From: CBFHWU01 sp965659665
GTDB taxonomy: Bacteria > Bacteroidota > Bacteroidia > Flavobacteriales > Flavobacteriaceae
Direction: 5' to 3'
Length of the DNA stretch: 64,000 nt
NCBI GenBank assembly: GCA_965659665.1
Contig: CBFHWU010000027.1
Span: 1 to 64,000, forward strand
A program made the translations under genes and the position numbers. Numbering within the stretch: the stretch's first letter is position 1; every line of letters begins with the position of its first letter. Shown here piece after piece: positions 9,203 through 19,457 of this stretch. The notes under the pieces were generated by a model, which saw only the letters and a list, made by a program, of their open reading frames with translations, had not been told where the DNA came from and did no database searches.

Positions 9203-10117
9203 ATGAATCGAATACTTATTACAGGAGCTCTAGGACAGCTTGGGTCAGAGCTCGTTAAGCGATTATCAAATCAGGACAACACGTTTGTTTTAGCGACAGA
9301 CATTCGTTTTCCTCAATCCCTTACATATCCTTGTTCTTTTGAACAGTTAGATGTATTAAACCACCTAAAATTATCACGTTTAATCAAAGATTACAACATA
9401 AATTGCATTTATCATCTTGTGGCGATGCTATCTGCCAAAGGCGAACAACAGCCTTTTATGACTTGGAATCTTAATGTTACAAGTTTTCAGCATATTATTC
9501 AACTTGCATTAAAGAATAATATTCAACGAATTTTTTGGCCCAGTTCTATTGCAGTTTATGGAGAAGATCGTAATGAATTTTTGGCTCCACAAGAATGTCA
9601 GATGAATCCAACGACCATGTATGGAGTATCCAAATTAGCAGGGGAAAAACTAATTAATTATTACCGAAAAATGCATAACCTTGATATACGTTCTTTACGA
9701 TTGCCAGGGATCGTGGCGACGGATACACCTCCTGGTGGTGGAACTACAGATTTTATGATTGAAATGTTACACCATGCTAAACAAAACAAAACCTATCAAT
9801 GTTTTTTGTCCGCCAATACTCGTTTACCAATGATATATTTAGAAGATGCGCTCAATGCCATATTAACATTGATGTCAAAACCTCATCATATGATACGTTC
9901 CATAGCTTATAACGTGATGGGGTTTAATGTTACTCCAAAAGAGTGGGTGGAGGCGCTAACTCAAGTAGGATTATCTTTAAAGGTGACATACCGTCCTGAT
10001 TTTCGTCAAAAGATTGCACAATCTTGGCCTAAATCTTTGGATGATTCTCTTTCATTTTTAGAGTGGGGTTGGAAACCACTTTTCGATTGCAAAGCAACGG
10101 CTAAGGCAGTTAGTTAA
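9203..10117 (+). CDS. tdh: L-threonine 3-dehydrogenase, SDR/epimerase type
   Basis: This 304-residue short-chain dehydrogenase has an N-terminal NAD-binding GALGQLGSELV motif (about 8-18) and the catalytic YGVSK motif (about 145-149). The diagnostic DTPPGGGTTDF segment (about 178-188) is typical of SDR-type threonine dehydrogenases known from Flavobacterium and Cytophaga, distinct from the zinc-dependent Tdh. It oxidises threonine to 2-amino-3-oxobutyrate, the substrate of divergently encoded Kbl, which strongly supports the call over a generic sugar epimerase. Its stop shares TTAA with the stop of convergent rpoN. Confidence 0.88.
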   Translation: MNRILITGALGQLGSELVKRLSNQDNTFVLATDIRFPQSLTYPCSFEQLDVLNHLKLSRLIKDYNINCIYHLVAMLSAKGEQQPFMTWNLNVTSFQHIIQLALKNNIQRIFWPSSIAVYGEDRNEFLAPQECQMNPTTMYGVSKLAGEKLINYYRKMHNLDIRSLRLPGIVATDTPPGGGTTDFMIEMLHHAKQNKTYQCFLSANTRLPMIYLEDALNAILTLMSKPHHMIRSIAYNVMGFNVTPKEWVEALTQVGLSLKVTYRPDFRQKIAQSWPKSLDDSLSFLEWGWKPLFDCKATAKAVS

Positions 10118-11556
10118 AGTTGTTTTCGCAAACGAGCTACTGGCGCTCCGATTCCTTCTCGGTATTTAGCAACAGTTCGACGAGCTAATTTGTATCCCTT
10201 GTCGCGGAGCAATTGAGCTAACTGATCGTCGGTATATGGTTTTTTTTTGTTTTCTTCTTCAATAAGGAGTTCTAGGGATTTTCTTACTTCAATACTTGAA
10301 ACCTCTTCCCCACTGGTGGTAGAAATACCTTCAGAGAAAAAAGATTTTAAAAGTTTAGTTCCATAGGGAGTTTCTACATATTTGCTGTTGGCTACTCGCG
10401 AAACAGTCGAAATGTCCATTTGAATTCGTTGTGCAATATCTTTCAAGATCATGGGCTTTAGTTTCTGCTCATTTCCAGTTAAAAAATATTCTTTTTGAAA
10501 GTTCATAATATGCTCCATGGTCACCATTAAGGTGTGATTACGTTGCTGAATAGCATCAATAAACCATTTGGCTCCATCAAGTTTTTGTTTGATAAACTGC
10601 ACAGCTTCTTGTTGATCTTTGCTTTTAATTTTCGAATCTTTATAGGTTGACAACATATCTTTATACGCTCCTGAAATATGTAATTGGGGAGCATTTCTGT
10701 TGTTCAATTGAAGAACCAATTCTCCATCTATAATTTGAATAGAAAAATCAGGAACAATATGACTATTAATTTTGGTACTCGAGGCATAAGAACCTCCAGG
10801 TTTAGGATTTAGTTTTTCAATTTCTGAAATACTATCTTTAAGTTGTTGATCTGTGATAGAAAACTTTGAAAGAATATTTTTATAATGCTTTTTTGAAAAA
10901 GCGTCAAAGGCGTGACTTAATATTTTAATGGAAAGTTCAACAGTGGGTGTTTGTTTTTTTCTTTTGAGTTGCAATAATAAGCATTGTTTAAGGTTCAATG
11001 CCCCTACACCTGCGGGATCAAGCTTATGAACTATTTTTAGCATTTCCTCTACTTTTTCTTTGCTAATAAAGATATTTTCGGTGAATGCTAAATCGTCAAC
11101 GACGTCCATTATTTCACGTCGTATATATCCGCTATCGTCAATACTACCCACCAAAAAAGAAGCTATTTTATAATCTTGATCTGAAAGGCTAAAGGTGTCT
11201 AATTGAGTCATAAGTTGTTGATGAAAACTTATCCCTGCAGCGTAGGGAATGTGTTTATTTTCATCATCAGTATTGTAATTGTTACTACGTAATCGATACT
11301 CAGGGATTTCATCATCACTTAAATATTCATCAATATTGATATCCTCCGTTTCTATTATTTGTGAACCGTCATCAGGGTGATCTTCGTCCTGTTCGCTAGT
11401 GTTTTCTTTTCCATTAGCTAAAGCGGGATTTTCTTCTAATTCTCGGTCTAAGCGTTGCTCAAATGAAAGGGTATTCAATTGAATGAGTTTCATCAATTGA
11501 ATTTGCTGAGGAGATAGTTTTTGAGAAAGTTTAAATTCTAATTTTTGTTCTAACAT
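10114..11556 (-). CDS. rpoN: RNA polymerase sigma-54 factor
   Basis: This 480-residue alternative sigma factor needs enhancer-binding ATPases for open complex formation. The Q-rich region I (LSQKLSPQQIQLMKLIQLN) is followed by an acidic linker, the core-binding region with KLDPAGVGALNLKQCL, an HTH region (DISTVSRVANSKYV) and the C-terminal RpoN box ARRTVAKYRE (about 459-468). No enhancer-binding regulator is encoded in the window. It lies downstream of asnS on the same strand with 57 bp between them, where a -7 box is found. Confidence 0.97.
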   Translation of the reverse strand: MLEQKLEFKLSQKLSPQQIQLMKLIQLNTLSFEQRLDRELEENPALANGKENTSEQDEDHPDDGSQIIETEDINIDEYLSDDEIPEYRLRSNNYNTDDENKHIPYAAGISFHQQLMTQLDTFSLSDQDYKIASFLVGSIDDSGYIRREIMDVVDDLAFTENIFISKEKVEEMLKIVHKLDPAGVGALNLKQCLLLQLKRKKQTPTVELSIKILSHAFDAFSKKHYKNILSKFSITDQQLKDSISEIEKLNPKPGGSYASSTKINSHIVPDFSIQIIDGELVLQLNNRNAPQLHISGAYKDMLSTYKDSKIKSKDQQEAVQFIKQKLDGAKWFIDAIQQRNHTLMVTMEHIMNFQKEYFLTGNEQKLKPMILKDIAQRIQMDISTVSRVANSKYVETPYGTKLLKSFFSEGISTTSGEEVSSIEVRKSLELLIEEENKKKPYTDDQLAQLLRDKGYKLARRTVAKYREGIGAPVARLRKQL

Positions 11557-11583
11557 TACATGCTTTTGGGCACATTAAAAATA

Positions 11584-11591
11584 CAAAAATA
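11584..11591 (-). promoter_or_regulatory. candidate -7 element for rpoN
   Basis: On the minus strand this reads TATTTTTG, matching TAnnTTTG, and lies 27 bp upstream of the rpoN ATG at 11556. No clear TTTG -33 box is seen 19-20 bp further upstream. It suggests rpoN can be transcribed separately from asnS. Confidence 0.45.
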
Positions 11592-11613
11592 CCCTATATA
11601 AATGTTAGTTTGA

Positions 11614-13050
11614 TTAAAAAGAAGCATTTTGAGGGGTTCTTGGGAAAGGAATGACATCTCTAATATTTTTCATTCCTGTTGCAAACAAAACCAATCGTTC
11701 GAAACCAAGACCAAAACCAGCGTGAGGTGCTGTTCCAAAGCGGCGAAGATCAGTGTACCACCATAATTCTTTTTCGTCAATATTCATGACTTTTATACGT
11801 TCTTGGAGTACATCAAGTCGTTCTTCTCGTTGTGAACCCCCTACAATTTCTCCAATCCCAGGAAATAAGATGTCCATGGCACGAACTGTTTTCCCATCAT
11901 CATTCATTCGCATATAAAAGGCTTTAATTTTGGCAGGATAATCAAATAAAATAACAGGACAATTAAAGTGTTTTTCTACTAAATAACGTTCGTGTTCACT
12001 TTGTAAATCTGCACCCCAATTTTCGATAGGGTATTTAAACTTTTTCTTTTTATTAGGCTTTGAGTGCCGAAGAATATCAATAGCTTCTGTGTAAGAAACA
12101 CGTTTAAATTGGTTTTCAATAACAAATTCGAGCTGTTCGATAAGCCCCATTGGGCTTCGCACGTTTTGTGGCTTTGTTTTTTCTTCTTGAAGAAGTCGTT
12201 GATCTAAAAAATCTAAATCTTCTCTACAATGTTGCATGATATAGCTTAGCACATATTTGATAAAATCTTCGGCTAAATCCATGTTTTGATCAAGGGTATT
12301 GAAGGCAACTTCGGGTTCAATCATCCAAAATTCTGATAAATGACGAGAAGTATTTGAGTTTTCAGCCCGAAAAGTAGGTCCAAAAGTATAAACTTTACCC
12401 AAGCCCATGGCGTAAGTTTCGGCTTCTAACTGACCCGATACCGTAAGGTTGGTTTCTTTACCAAAAAAATCTTGACTGAAGTCGATACTTCCATCTTCTT
12501 TTTTTGGAGGATGAGTGAGATCAAGTGAGGATACTCGAAACATTTCGCCTGCTCCCTCAGCATCACTTCCTGTGATAATAGGGGTGTGTACATTATAGAA
12601 ACCATTTTTCGTAAAATAGTCGTGCACAGCAAATGAAAGCAAACCCCGAATTCTCATTACTGCAGAAAATGTTGAGGTACGAATGCGTAAATGAGCTTTT
12701 TCTCTTAAAAACTCAAAGGAGTGTTTTTTTGGCTGAATAGGATATTTCTCGGGGTCGGCATCACCTAATACTTCAATTGAAGCGACTTGAACCTCGATTT
12801 TTTGGTCTTTTCCTTGACTTTCAACAAGTGTTCCTTTAATGTTCAATGCAGCACCGGTGTTTATACGTTTGAGTATTTCTTCATCAATTTGTACAAAATC
12901 AACAACACATTGGATATTTTGAAGGGTTGATCCGTCGTTAAGGGCAATAAATCGATTCGCGCGAAACGTTCTTACCCAACCTTGAAGTTGGATTTCCTGA
13001 AGTAAAAGCTTTCCTAATAAGAGTTCTTTAATCGAGTACATCATCATCAT
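11614..13050 (-). CDS. asnS: asparaginyl-tRNA synthetase
   Basis: AsnS is a class IIb aminoacyl-tRNA synthetase that charges tRNA-Asn. The 478-residue sequence has an N-terminal OB-fold anticodon-binding domain ([20 protein letters not shown]). Class II motif 2 is in [20 protein letters not shown] and motif 3 in [15 protein letters not shown]. The [20 protein letters not shown] stretch is typical of AsnS rather than AspS. The N-terminus has four consecutive ATG codons (13039-13050), so the exact start is ambiguous by up to three residues. Confidence 0.96.
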   Translation of the reverse strand: MMMMYSIKELLLGKLLLQEIQLQGWVRTFRANRFIALNDGSTLQNIQCVVDFVQIDEEILKRINTGAALNIKGTLVESQGKDQKIEVQVASIEVLGDADPEKYPIQPKKHSFEFLREKAHLRIRTSTFSAVMRIRGLLSFAVHDYFTKNGFYNVHTPIITGSDAEGAGEMFRVSSLDLTHPPKKEDGSIDFSQDFFGKETNLTVSGQLEAETYAMGLGKVYTFGPTFRAENSNTSRHLSEFWMIEPEVAFNTLDQNMDLAEDFIKYVLSYIMQHCREDLDFLDQRLLQEEKTKPQNVRSPMGLIEQLEFVIENQFKRVSYTEAIDILRHSKPNKKKKFKYPIENWGADLQSEHERYLVEKHFNCPVILFDYPAKIKAFYMRMNDDGKTVRAMDILFPGIGEIVGGSQREERLDVLQERIKVMNIDEKELWWYTDLRRFGTAPHAGFGLGFERLVLFATGMKNIRDVIPFPRTPQNASF

Positions 13051-13092
13051 TATAGGCTGGTAAAGATAAAGTTTTTTGGTGACCGTAGTATT

Positions 13093-15492
13093 TTAAGATT
13101 TTCTCTTAGCAGATTTATTATTTTCTTGTAAAATGTCAAATTTTAAAGTTTTTAATGTATGCTCATTGGCGATACTGTCCTCTAAAGAAATGAGCATGGA
13201 AGGGAGTAATATCAGGTTCGACAACATGGCAAATAAAAGAGTCGCAGATACTAAACCTCCTAAAGCAACCGTACCTCCATAACTAGAAATCATAAAAACA
13301 GAAAATCCAAAGAATAACACTATGGAGGTATAAAACATACTTACGCCTGTTTCGCGAAGGGCGTTATAAACAGATTTATTGATATTGTAATTACTTGCTT
13401 GCAACTCCTGACGATATTTGACTAAAAAATGTATGGTATCATCGACCGAAATACCAAAGGCAACACTAAACACTAAAATAGTGGAAGGTTTGATATCAAT
13501 GCCTAAAAACCCCATCATTCCAGCTGTTAGGATTAAGGGGATAATATTGGGCAGGAGTGAGATTAAAATCATACGGAATGAACGGAACATATAGGCCATA
13601 AAAAGCGCTATAAGAAGCACAGCAAGTGATAGAGATAGTACAAGGTTTTGAACTAAGAACTTGGTGCCTTTTAAGTATCCTAATGCCTTTCCAGTAAGGG
13701 ACACATTAAATCTTTCTTTAGGAAAAATCTTGGCTGTTTCTTGAATAATTTCTTGCTCGATCGCTTCCATTCGTTCGGTATTTACGTCCTCAAGCAGCGT
13801 TGTCATTCGGGCATATTGACCTGTACTGTCCACTAATTGATTTAAAAATCCCATCTCATTTTCCATATTTTTAGCATAGGACATGATAAAAGAGTTTTCC
13901 TGATTGGTAGGCACTTGGAAATATTTAGGATTTCCATTGTAATAGGACTGTTTCAAGTATTTGATAATATTAACTGCCGAAATAGGATCAGAGAGTTCAG
14001 GAATTTCTCTAATGGCGGTGTCTAGTCGATCTAAACGGCGAAGAGTGCTCAGTTGTGAAACGCCATTTTTGCGCTTGGTATCAATCATGATTTCGATAGG
14101 CATGATTCCATTAGCATTTTCTTCTAAAAATCGGATATCTTTATAAAATTCAGCTGAACGGGGCATATCATCAATTATCGTCCCTGATAGCTTAATCTGA
14201 TACATTCCAACAACACTCAGCAGGAGTGCAATAAAAGTCACAATAAATACTTCTACACGTTTATGCCTTACCATACGCTCCATCCAGTCCACAAACTGAA
14301 ACATCCAATCTCGGCTTAAGTGTGCCAAATGTTTCTTTTTAGGCAACGACATAAAGCTATACATAATGGGGATGATCAGTAGAGAAAGAAAAAAGATAAG
14401 CATAATATTGATCGATGCGACGAGTCCAAATTCTTTGAGGAGTTTGCTATTGGTTAAGGTAAAAGTTGCAAATCCCAGAGCAGTGGTCATGTTGGTCATT
14501 AAGGTGGCGTTACCGATTTTTGAAATAACTCTTTGTAACGCACGAGCTTGATTTCCGTGTTTTTTTACTTCTTGTTGATATTTATTAATTAAAAAGATAC
14601 AATTAGGCACCCCAATTACTATTACAATAGGGGGGATCAAGGCAGTCAAAACGGTAACCTCAAAGCCTAAAGCCCCTAGTACTCCAAAAGCCCACATCAC
14701 CCCTATAACAATCACGATCATCGAAATAAAAGTGGCTCGGTATGAACGAAAGAAAAAGAAAAAAATGAGGATGGTAACTAAGCCTGCTCCAATAACAAAC
14801 AATCCGATTTCATTTAAAATCATTTTGGCATTAATGGTTCTGATATAAGGCATTCCTGATACCTTGACATCTAATCCTGTTTGTTGCTCAAAGGCAATTA
14901 CGGTGGGGATCAAAGATTCATTTACAAAAATATTTCGGGCATTAGTATTTACAATTTCTTTATGTAGATAAATAATGGTTTGAAAAGTATTATTTTCGGC
15001 ATTGAAAAGAAGGTTATTGTAAAAAGGTTGTTTTTTTAATAAGAGCTCTTTAAAATTAAGTGCTTGAGCTGATGTCGTTGCCTTTTGGTTGGGAATAAGT
15101 TGTGTTTCAAAGCGTTTTTTTAGCACATTTTTTTTAAGTTCTTGAATATTTCCCACTCCAATTACCGATTCGACTCCGTCTATAGTTTCAAAAGTTTGTG
15201 TAAGTGTTGTCCAAGCTAGTAGGTGTTCAGGGTCAAAGAAATCAGGATCTTGAATGACCAACAAAACAGCATTTCCTTCTTCACCGAAACGTTCAAGAAA
15301 TTTTTGATAGGTTTGGTTAAATACATGATTGTCAGGAAGTAAATTAGCTTCATTAAAACTCATTTTAATGTTTTTCCATTGCATTCCAAAGAATACAGTG
15401 ATAGCCACCAAAAGTAGACCAAAAAACAATCTGTTACGAAGGATAAGACGAGCTATACTCGCCCAAAAACGTGTGTTAATCCATTCAATCAT
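13093..15492 (-). CDS. RND/MMPL-family membrane transporter
   Basis: This 799-residue inner-membrane protein has the duplicated RND architecture: one N-terminal membrane helix, a periplasmic loop, then five helices, with the arrangement repeated in the second half. GALGFEVTVLTALIPPIVIV and VAFGISVDDTIHFLVKYRQE mark the two SSD/MMPL-type helix bundles. It belongs to the smaller MMPL/HAE3-like subgroup (about 800 residues) rather than AcrB (about 1,050), so lipid or hydrophobic cargo export is plausible but unproven. No adaptor or TolC gene is adjacent. It starts 26 bp after frr on the same strand. Confidence 0.85.
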   Translation of the reverse strand: MIEWINTRFWASIARLILRNRLFFGLLLVAITVFFGMQWKNIKMSFNEANLLPDNHVFNQTYQKFLERFGEEGNAVLLVIQDPDFFDPEHLLAWTTLTQTFETIDGVESVIGVGNIQELKKNVLKKRFETQLIPNQKATTSAQALNFKELLLKKQPFYNNLLFNAENNTFQTIIYLHKEIVNTNARNIFVNESLIPTVIAFEQQTGLDVKVSGMPYIRTINAKMILNEIGLFVIGAGLVTILIFFFFFRSYRATFISMIVIVIGVMWAFGVLGALGFEVTVLTALIPPIVIVIGVPNCIFLINKYQQEVKKHGNQARALQRVISKIGNATLMTNMTTALGFATFTLTNSKLLKEFGLVASINIMLIFFLSLLIIPIMYSFMSLPKKKHLAHLSRDWMFQFVDWMERMVRHKRVEVFIVTFIALLLSVVGMYQIKLSGTIIDDMPRSAEFYKDIRFLEENANGIMPIEIMIDTKRKNGVSQLSTLRRLDRLDTAIREIPELSDPISAVNIIKYLKQSYYNGNPKYFQVPTNQENSFIMSYAKNMENEMGFLNQLVDSTGQYARMTTLLEDVNTERMEAIEQEIIQETAKIFPKERFNVSLTGKALGYLKGTKFLVQNLVLSLSLAVLLIALFMAYMFRSFRMILISLLPNIIPLILTAGMMGFLGIDIKPSTILVFSVAFGISVDDTIHFLVKYRQELQASNYNINKSVYNALRETGVSMFYTSIVLFFGFSVFMISSYGGTVALGGLVSATLLFAMLSNLILLPSMLISLEDSIANEHTLKTLKFDILQENNKSAKRKS

Positions 15493-15518
15493 AGCAACTT
15501 GTGTAGAAGAACACCCGC

Positions 15519-16070
15519 TTAAACGGTCATGATTTCTTTTTCTTTAATATTATATTTTTCGTCGATTAGGGCTATATATTTATTGGTGAATTCTTGCACG
15601 TCAATTTCTGCATTTGACTTGGCATCTGCTGAAACTTCAAGATTTTTGATTTCATTATTCGCTTCTTTACGTGCATTACGCACACCTACTTTGGCATGTT
15701 CTGCTTCCGCTTTAGCGATTTTTACCAGTTCTCTTCTCCGTTCTTCGGTTAGGGGAGGAATATTGATGATTACAGACTCTCCGTTATTCATGGGATTAAA
15801 TCCTAAATTAGCGATCATAATCGCTTTTTCAATTTCAGAGATTAAGTTTTTTTCCCAAGGCTGAACAGACAAGGTTTGCGCGTCAGGGGTATTGATATTG
15901 GCTACTTGACTCAGTGGAGTTTGTGTTCCATAATAATCAACGCGAACCGAAGATAGCATCACAGGGTTAGCTTTTCCTGCACGAACGTTGAGCAATTCTT
16001 TGTCAAGGTGATCTAAACTGCTATTCATCGACTCTTGTGTAGCTTCTAAAATAAAGTTAATTTCTTCCAT
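15519..16070 (-). CDS. frr: ribosome recycling factor
   Basis: RRF splits post-termination ribosomes together with EF-G. The 183-residue protein has the usual length and motifs: LDHLDKELLNVRAGKANP near the N-terminus, VDYYGTQTPLSQVANI, INIPPLTEERRRELVK and the C-terminal KEKEIMTV. It lies 6 bp downstream of pyrH, the common pyrH-frr pairing, and shares the pyrH promoter. Confidence 0.97.
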   Translation of the reverse strand: MEEINFILEATQESMNSSLDHLDKELLNVRAGKANPVMLSSVRVDYYGTQTPLSQVANINTPDAQTLSVQPWEKNLISEIEKAIMIANLGFNPMNNGESVIINIPPLTEERRRELVKIAKAEAEHAKVGVRNARKEANNEIKNLEVSADAKSNAEIDVQEFTNKYIALIDEKYNIKEKEIMTV

Positions 16071-16076
16071 AATCCT

Positions 16077-16784
16077 TTATAATTTAACTAAGGTACCAAT
16101 ATTTTGTCCAGACACTACCTTGTGAAGGTTTCCCGGAGTATTCATATCAAACACTATGATAGGTAATTCATTTTCTTGACTTAAAGTGAAGGCTGTACTA
16201 TCCATTACTTTTAGTCCTTTATTAAGTACTTCCTTAAAACTGATGTGATCAAATTTTGTTGCGGTACTATCTTTTTCAGGATCTGTATTATAAATTCCAT
16301 CAACTCGAGTTCCCTTTAAAATTACATCTGCATCAACTTCTATAGCTCGGAGCACTGCTGCCGAATCTGTTGTGAAGAAAGGATTTCCTGTTCCACCACC
16401 AAAAATCACTACCCTTCCTTTTTCGAGATGACGCACGGCTCGGCGCTTGATATAGGGTTCCGCTATGGCTTCTATTTTTAAAGCTGTTTGTAGGCGTGTT
16501 TGGACGTCGGCATCTTCTAATGCACTTTGAAGGGCTAAACCATTAATGATAGTGGCTAACATACCCATATAATCGCCTTGAACACGATCCATACCATTAC
16601 TCGCTCCAGCAACCCCTCTAAATATATTTCCACCACCAATTACTATGGCAACCTCAACACCCATTTCAACAATTTCTTTGACTTCTTGCGCATATTCGGA
16701 AAGTCGAAGAGGATCAATTCCATGAGAACGTTCCCCCATGAGAGCTTCGCCACTAAGTTTTAATAATATTCTTTTGTAATGCAT
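16077..16784 (-). CDS. pyrH: UMP kinase
   Basis: PyrH phosphorylates UMP to UDP with ATP, feeding all pyrimidine nucleotides. The 235-residue amino-acid-kinase-fold protein shows [10 protein letters not shown] (about 7-16), [10 protein letters not shown] (about 48-57), [14 protein letters not shown] and [20 protein letters not shown]. Its length is normal. It heads the pyrH-frr unit, with a TATATTTG promoter element 16 bp before the ATG. Confidence 0.97.
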   Translation of the reverse strand: MHYKRILLKLSGEALMGERSHGIDPLRLSEYAQEVKEIVEMGVEVAIVIGGGNIFRGVAGASNGMDRVQGDYMGMLATIINGLALQSALEDADVQTRLQTALKIEAIAEPYIKRRAVRHLEKGRVVIFGGGTGNPFFTTDSAAVLRAIEVDADVILKGTRVDGIYNTDPEKDSTATKFDHISFKEVLNKGLKVMDSTAFTLSQENELPIIVFDMNTPGNLHKVVSGQNIGTLVKL

Positions 16785-16799
16785 CCATCAAGTTTAATG

Positions 16800-16807
16800 C
16801 AAATATA
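16800..16807 (-). promoter_or_regulatory. candidate -7 element for pyrH-frr
   Basis: The minus strand reads TATATTTG, a full match to TAnnTTTG, 15 bp upstream of the pyrH ATG at 16784. A matching TTTG -33 box is not evident at 19-20 bp spacing. Confidence 0.5.
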
Positions 16808-16858
16808 ATCATATCCATTAGATCTTGATTTTGAAATGTACTTTCACAAGATTTTTTT

Positions 16859-18355
16859 CTATTGACGAACTTCAAAATTTTGAATAGCTGTATTTGGAGG
16901 TATAATATTTTCATCTTTCCAAAATAACGAATCATAAGTATGAAGACGGATGGGCTTGACGTTAAAATGAGGGTTAAATTCTTTGAACATTTTTTTGTCA
17001 ATAGGATTGTTTTCGTAGATTACAGCGTCAAGGCGATAATTGTTTATCAAATTTATATTTAAATCAAAGGAAAGTTCATTCTGCTTATTTTTTCCTTTGA
17101 CGACCTTATTTTTCTCTATAATTTTAAATGGTCGGTCAATGCCAATTTTCTCCCCTTTTCTTTGTTGTACATAATGAAGATCATACAAATTTTCTTTTGA
17201 TTTGATAAAATGGAGGGTTCCAGCGGATAAAAAATCCTCATAAAAAACACCAAAAAGCTTAATCCTTTTCAGGTGTTTCCGATTGGCGTAAACCATGTTG
17301 TAAACACCAAAGTCGATCGCACTGATGTATAACCTACCTTTGTATCCTTTTGATTTTTTGGATTCAAATTGAATAATGTAAATCGGCTCATCTAAATAAT
17401 AACTTTCTCCCTCAAGATGGTAGTTATATTTACTAGAATTTTTGAGGAAAGGAACATTCCATTCCTGCTCGTCGAATAATTGAGCGTTTACATTTTTTAA
17501 GCTGTTTAATTGGGAAGTTGCAAATAACAGATTATCTTTTTCTTCTTTTTGTTTTTTTACTACTGCCTTTTCTTCGGCACTGAGCGTATCAGGAAGCTCT
17601 TTAAATTGATTTTCATCGACCGAAGTACTTATAAAGAGACCTGATTTCACTTTAAAATAGGAGTCCTTTTTCATTCTTTTTTTTAAAATATTTTGAAAAC
17701 GATGGAGAATATGATCGTAGGTCGAACTATTTAAAGTATCCGATAATTTGACCGCTTTACGAATGGCAATTTTCTGTTCACTTTCTGTAGTATTTCCCCA
17801 CCAATCTGCAAGGGACTCTGTGTAAGAAGTATCTTTTTTTGGGAGGATACCTAATATACTATCGATGAGCTTTTGATCGATCTCAGAAATGGATGAGTGT
17901 TTAATTTTCGAATTAAAACGTATAATATCGTTGGAATAGGTTTTGCGTAAGAACACACGTTTTGCACTTAAATTAAAGTTAAAATTTTTCGATGTATTTT
18001 CTTTTACTCTTTCTATAATTTCTTCAGCAGTTAAGTTTCTATCTGTCACCACTACCCCTTTGAGTTGAGCAATCTCGGGGATTAAAAAAATACTATCCTG
18101 AATTTCGGACAAGGCAACACGTAATGTTTTATACCCTATCGAGGATAAATGGATACTATCTTGTAGCTCATGGGAATAATGCCAAATAAATGCCCCATTT
18201 TCATTGGAAATTACCCCTTTGTTTTCCTGAGTTATATGAACCCAAGGAATTCCTTGACGAGTTTGAGCATCAGCTACTACTGCTTGTTTTTTTTGTCCGT
18301 AATGAAAAAATGGTGAGAGAAGTAAAACGATAATAACAGAGCGAATGATCATCAA
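16859..18355 (-). CDS. exported protein with carboxypeptidase-regulatory-like domain
   Basis: This 498-residue protein has an N-terminal signal peptide (hydrophobic to about residue 20). A CarboxypepD_reg-like beta-sandwich follows at about 24-100, including VVADAQTRQGIPWVHI, NGAFIW and LSSIGYKTLRV. Such domains head many Bacteroidetes surface and SusC-like proteins, but no TonB plug or barrel follows here. The rest is a beta-rich region of unknown function with charged segments, including FESKKSKGYKGRLYISAIDFG, typical of a cell-envelope protein. Function is unknown. It is on the same strand as pyrH, but 74 bp separate them. Confidence 0.7.
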   Translation of the reverse strand: MMIIRSVIIVLLLSPFFHYGQKKQAVVADAQTRQGIPWVHITQENKGVISNENGAFIWHYSHELQDSIHLSSIGYKTLRVALSEIQDSIFLIPEIAQLKGVVVTDRNLTAEEIIERVKENTSKNFNFNLSAKRVFLRKTYSNDIIRFNSKIKHSSISEIDQKLIDSILGILPKKDTSYTESLADWWGNTTESEQKIAIRKAVKLSDTLNSSTYDHILHRFQNILKKRMKKDSYFKVKSGLFISTSVDENQFKELPDTLSAEEKAVVKKQKEEKDNLLFATSQLNSLKNVNAQLFDEQEWNVPFLKNSSKYNYHLEGESYYLDEPIYIIQFESKKSKGYKGRLYISAIDFGVYNMVYANRKHLKRIKLFGVFYEDFLSAGTLHFIKSKENLYDLHYVQQRKGEKIGIDRPFKIIEKNKVVKGKNKQNELSFDLNINLINNYRLDAVIYENNPIDKKMFKEFNPHFNVKPIRLHTYDSLFWKDENIIPPNTAIQNFEVRQ

Positions 18356-18574
18356 AACAAATTGTTTTTAAAGGAGATTTTCTAAAATTAAACCTTAATT
18401 AATCATTCTCCAAAAAGAGAATCTATTTTACGTCGTTTATAAGCAATCATTGTTGAAGTAATCAACGGAAGAGACCAAAAGAAAGTCTTATTTCTCTAAA
18501 AGGAGAGGCAGTTGAAAACAGGTTTTAATGAATTTATTATATTGTGATATGGGTGTAAAAGAGTTGGCTTTGGT
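18356..18574. other. intergenic region, nothing recognised
   Basis: This 219-bp AT-rich gap separates two minus-strand envelope protein genes. I see no RNA gene, promoter box match or clean terminator in it. Confidence 0.4.
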
Positions 18575-19303
18575 TTAAGAGGTTTTCTTTTTGATAGAGG
18601 AAGCTCCTGAAGTTTTACTTTTAACGATAGTTCCTTTTCCGTAATAATTAATATTACTTGCGCCCGAAGCATCGATATAGATCTCTCCATCCGATTTTAC
18701 ACTGATAGAGCTGGCCCCTGAAGCATCGATATTGAGTAGTTCACTCACTTTCATTTTTTCACCATTTAACTGACTCGCTCCCGAAAAATCCAAACTTGCG
18801 GATTTTGTTTTTCCCTCTAGTGTAATAGTAGAGGCTCCAGAAGCATGAATTATAAAATCAGTTAAAATATTTAACGAAGCATTTAATGTTGATGCCCCGG
18901 AAGTGTATAGTTTTAAATCTTCGGAGTCAAACTGTGGAATATGAACATAACTTGAACCACTAGCCCTTACATAATCTAATTCAGGCAGGTGTATTTCTGC
19001 AGATAGTTTAGTGTTTTGATAAGTATGACCTGTCTCCATTCCAATCTTAAGTGTTTCTCCAGTGAGATAGACGCTTAGGTAACCTTCCAAATTATCATTG
19101 TATTGTACCACCACCTTATACTCATCGGATTGTACAATTTTAATATCAAACGAATAACTTACATTTATTTTATTAAAATTATTGTAAGTGTACTCTTTTT
19201 CCAAAGTTTTTTCAGAACCTTTAATTGAATTCAAAGAAGTACAAGCATTTAATAAGGTTATCAGGCAGAGTAATAAAAGGGGTTTTAACTGTATTGTGTG
19301 CAT
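18575..19303 (-). CDS. GIN-domain (DUF2807) lipoprotein
   Basis: This is a beta-helical surface or periplasmic protein of the GIN/DUF2807 family (putative auto-transporter adhesin head domain). Starting at ATG 19303 gives 242 residues with a lipoprotein signal MHTIQLKPLLLLCLITLL ending in the lipobox LLNAC. An upstream in-frame ATG at 19354 would add 17 residues before the signal and looks less likely. The body shows repeated SGAS motifs (RASGSSYVH, TSGASTLNA, HASGASTITLEG, DFSGASQLNG, DASGASSISV, DASGASNINYYG, TSGASSIKK) in a ladder of about 20 residues, consistent with stacked beta-helix turns. Ligand and role are unknown. Confidence 0.85.
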   Translation of the reverse strand: MHTIQLKPLLLLCLITLLNACTSLNSIKGSEKTLEKEYTYNNFNKINVSYSFDIKIVQSDEYKVVVQYNDNLEGYLSVYLTGETLKIGMETGHTYQNTKLSAEIHLPELDYVRASGSSYVHIPQFDSEDLKLYTSGASTLNASLNILTDFIIHASGASTITLEGKTKSASLDFSGASQLNGEKMKVSELLNIDASGASSISVKSDGEIYIDASGASNINYYGKGTIVKSKTSGASSIKKKTS

Positions 19304-19457
19304 ATCATAGAGGTTAAACATTTTTTGGGCTGAAAAAGATTTAAATAACTTCATTTTTAAAAAGAAAATTTTCTAAAATAAACTAAAATATAAACAAGTT
19401 TAGCAAAGTGTAAGAAAGGGGTTTCCTCATATTTTATTGAAAATTTGACAAATTAAT

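Noticed and set aside
19355..19457. GAAA-GGGG-TTTC hairpin after tsf as terminator
   Set aside because: The stem is only 4 bp and is not followed by a T-tract on the transcribed strand.
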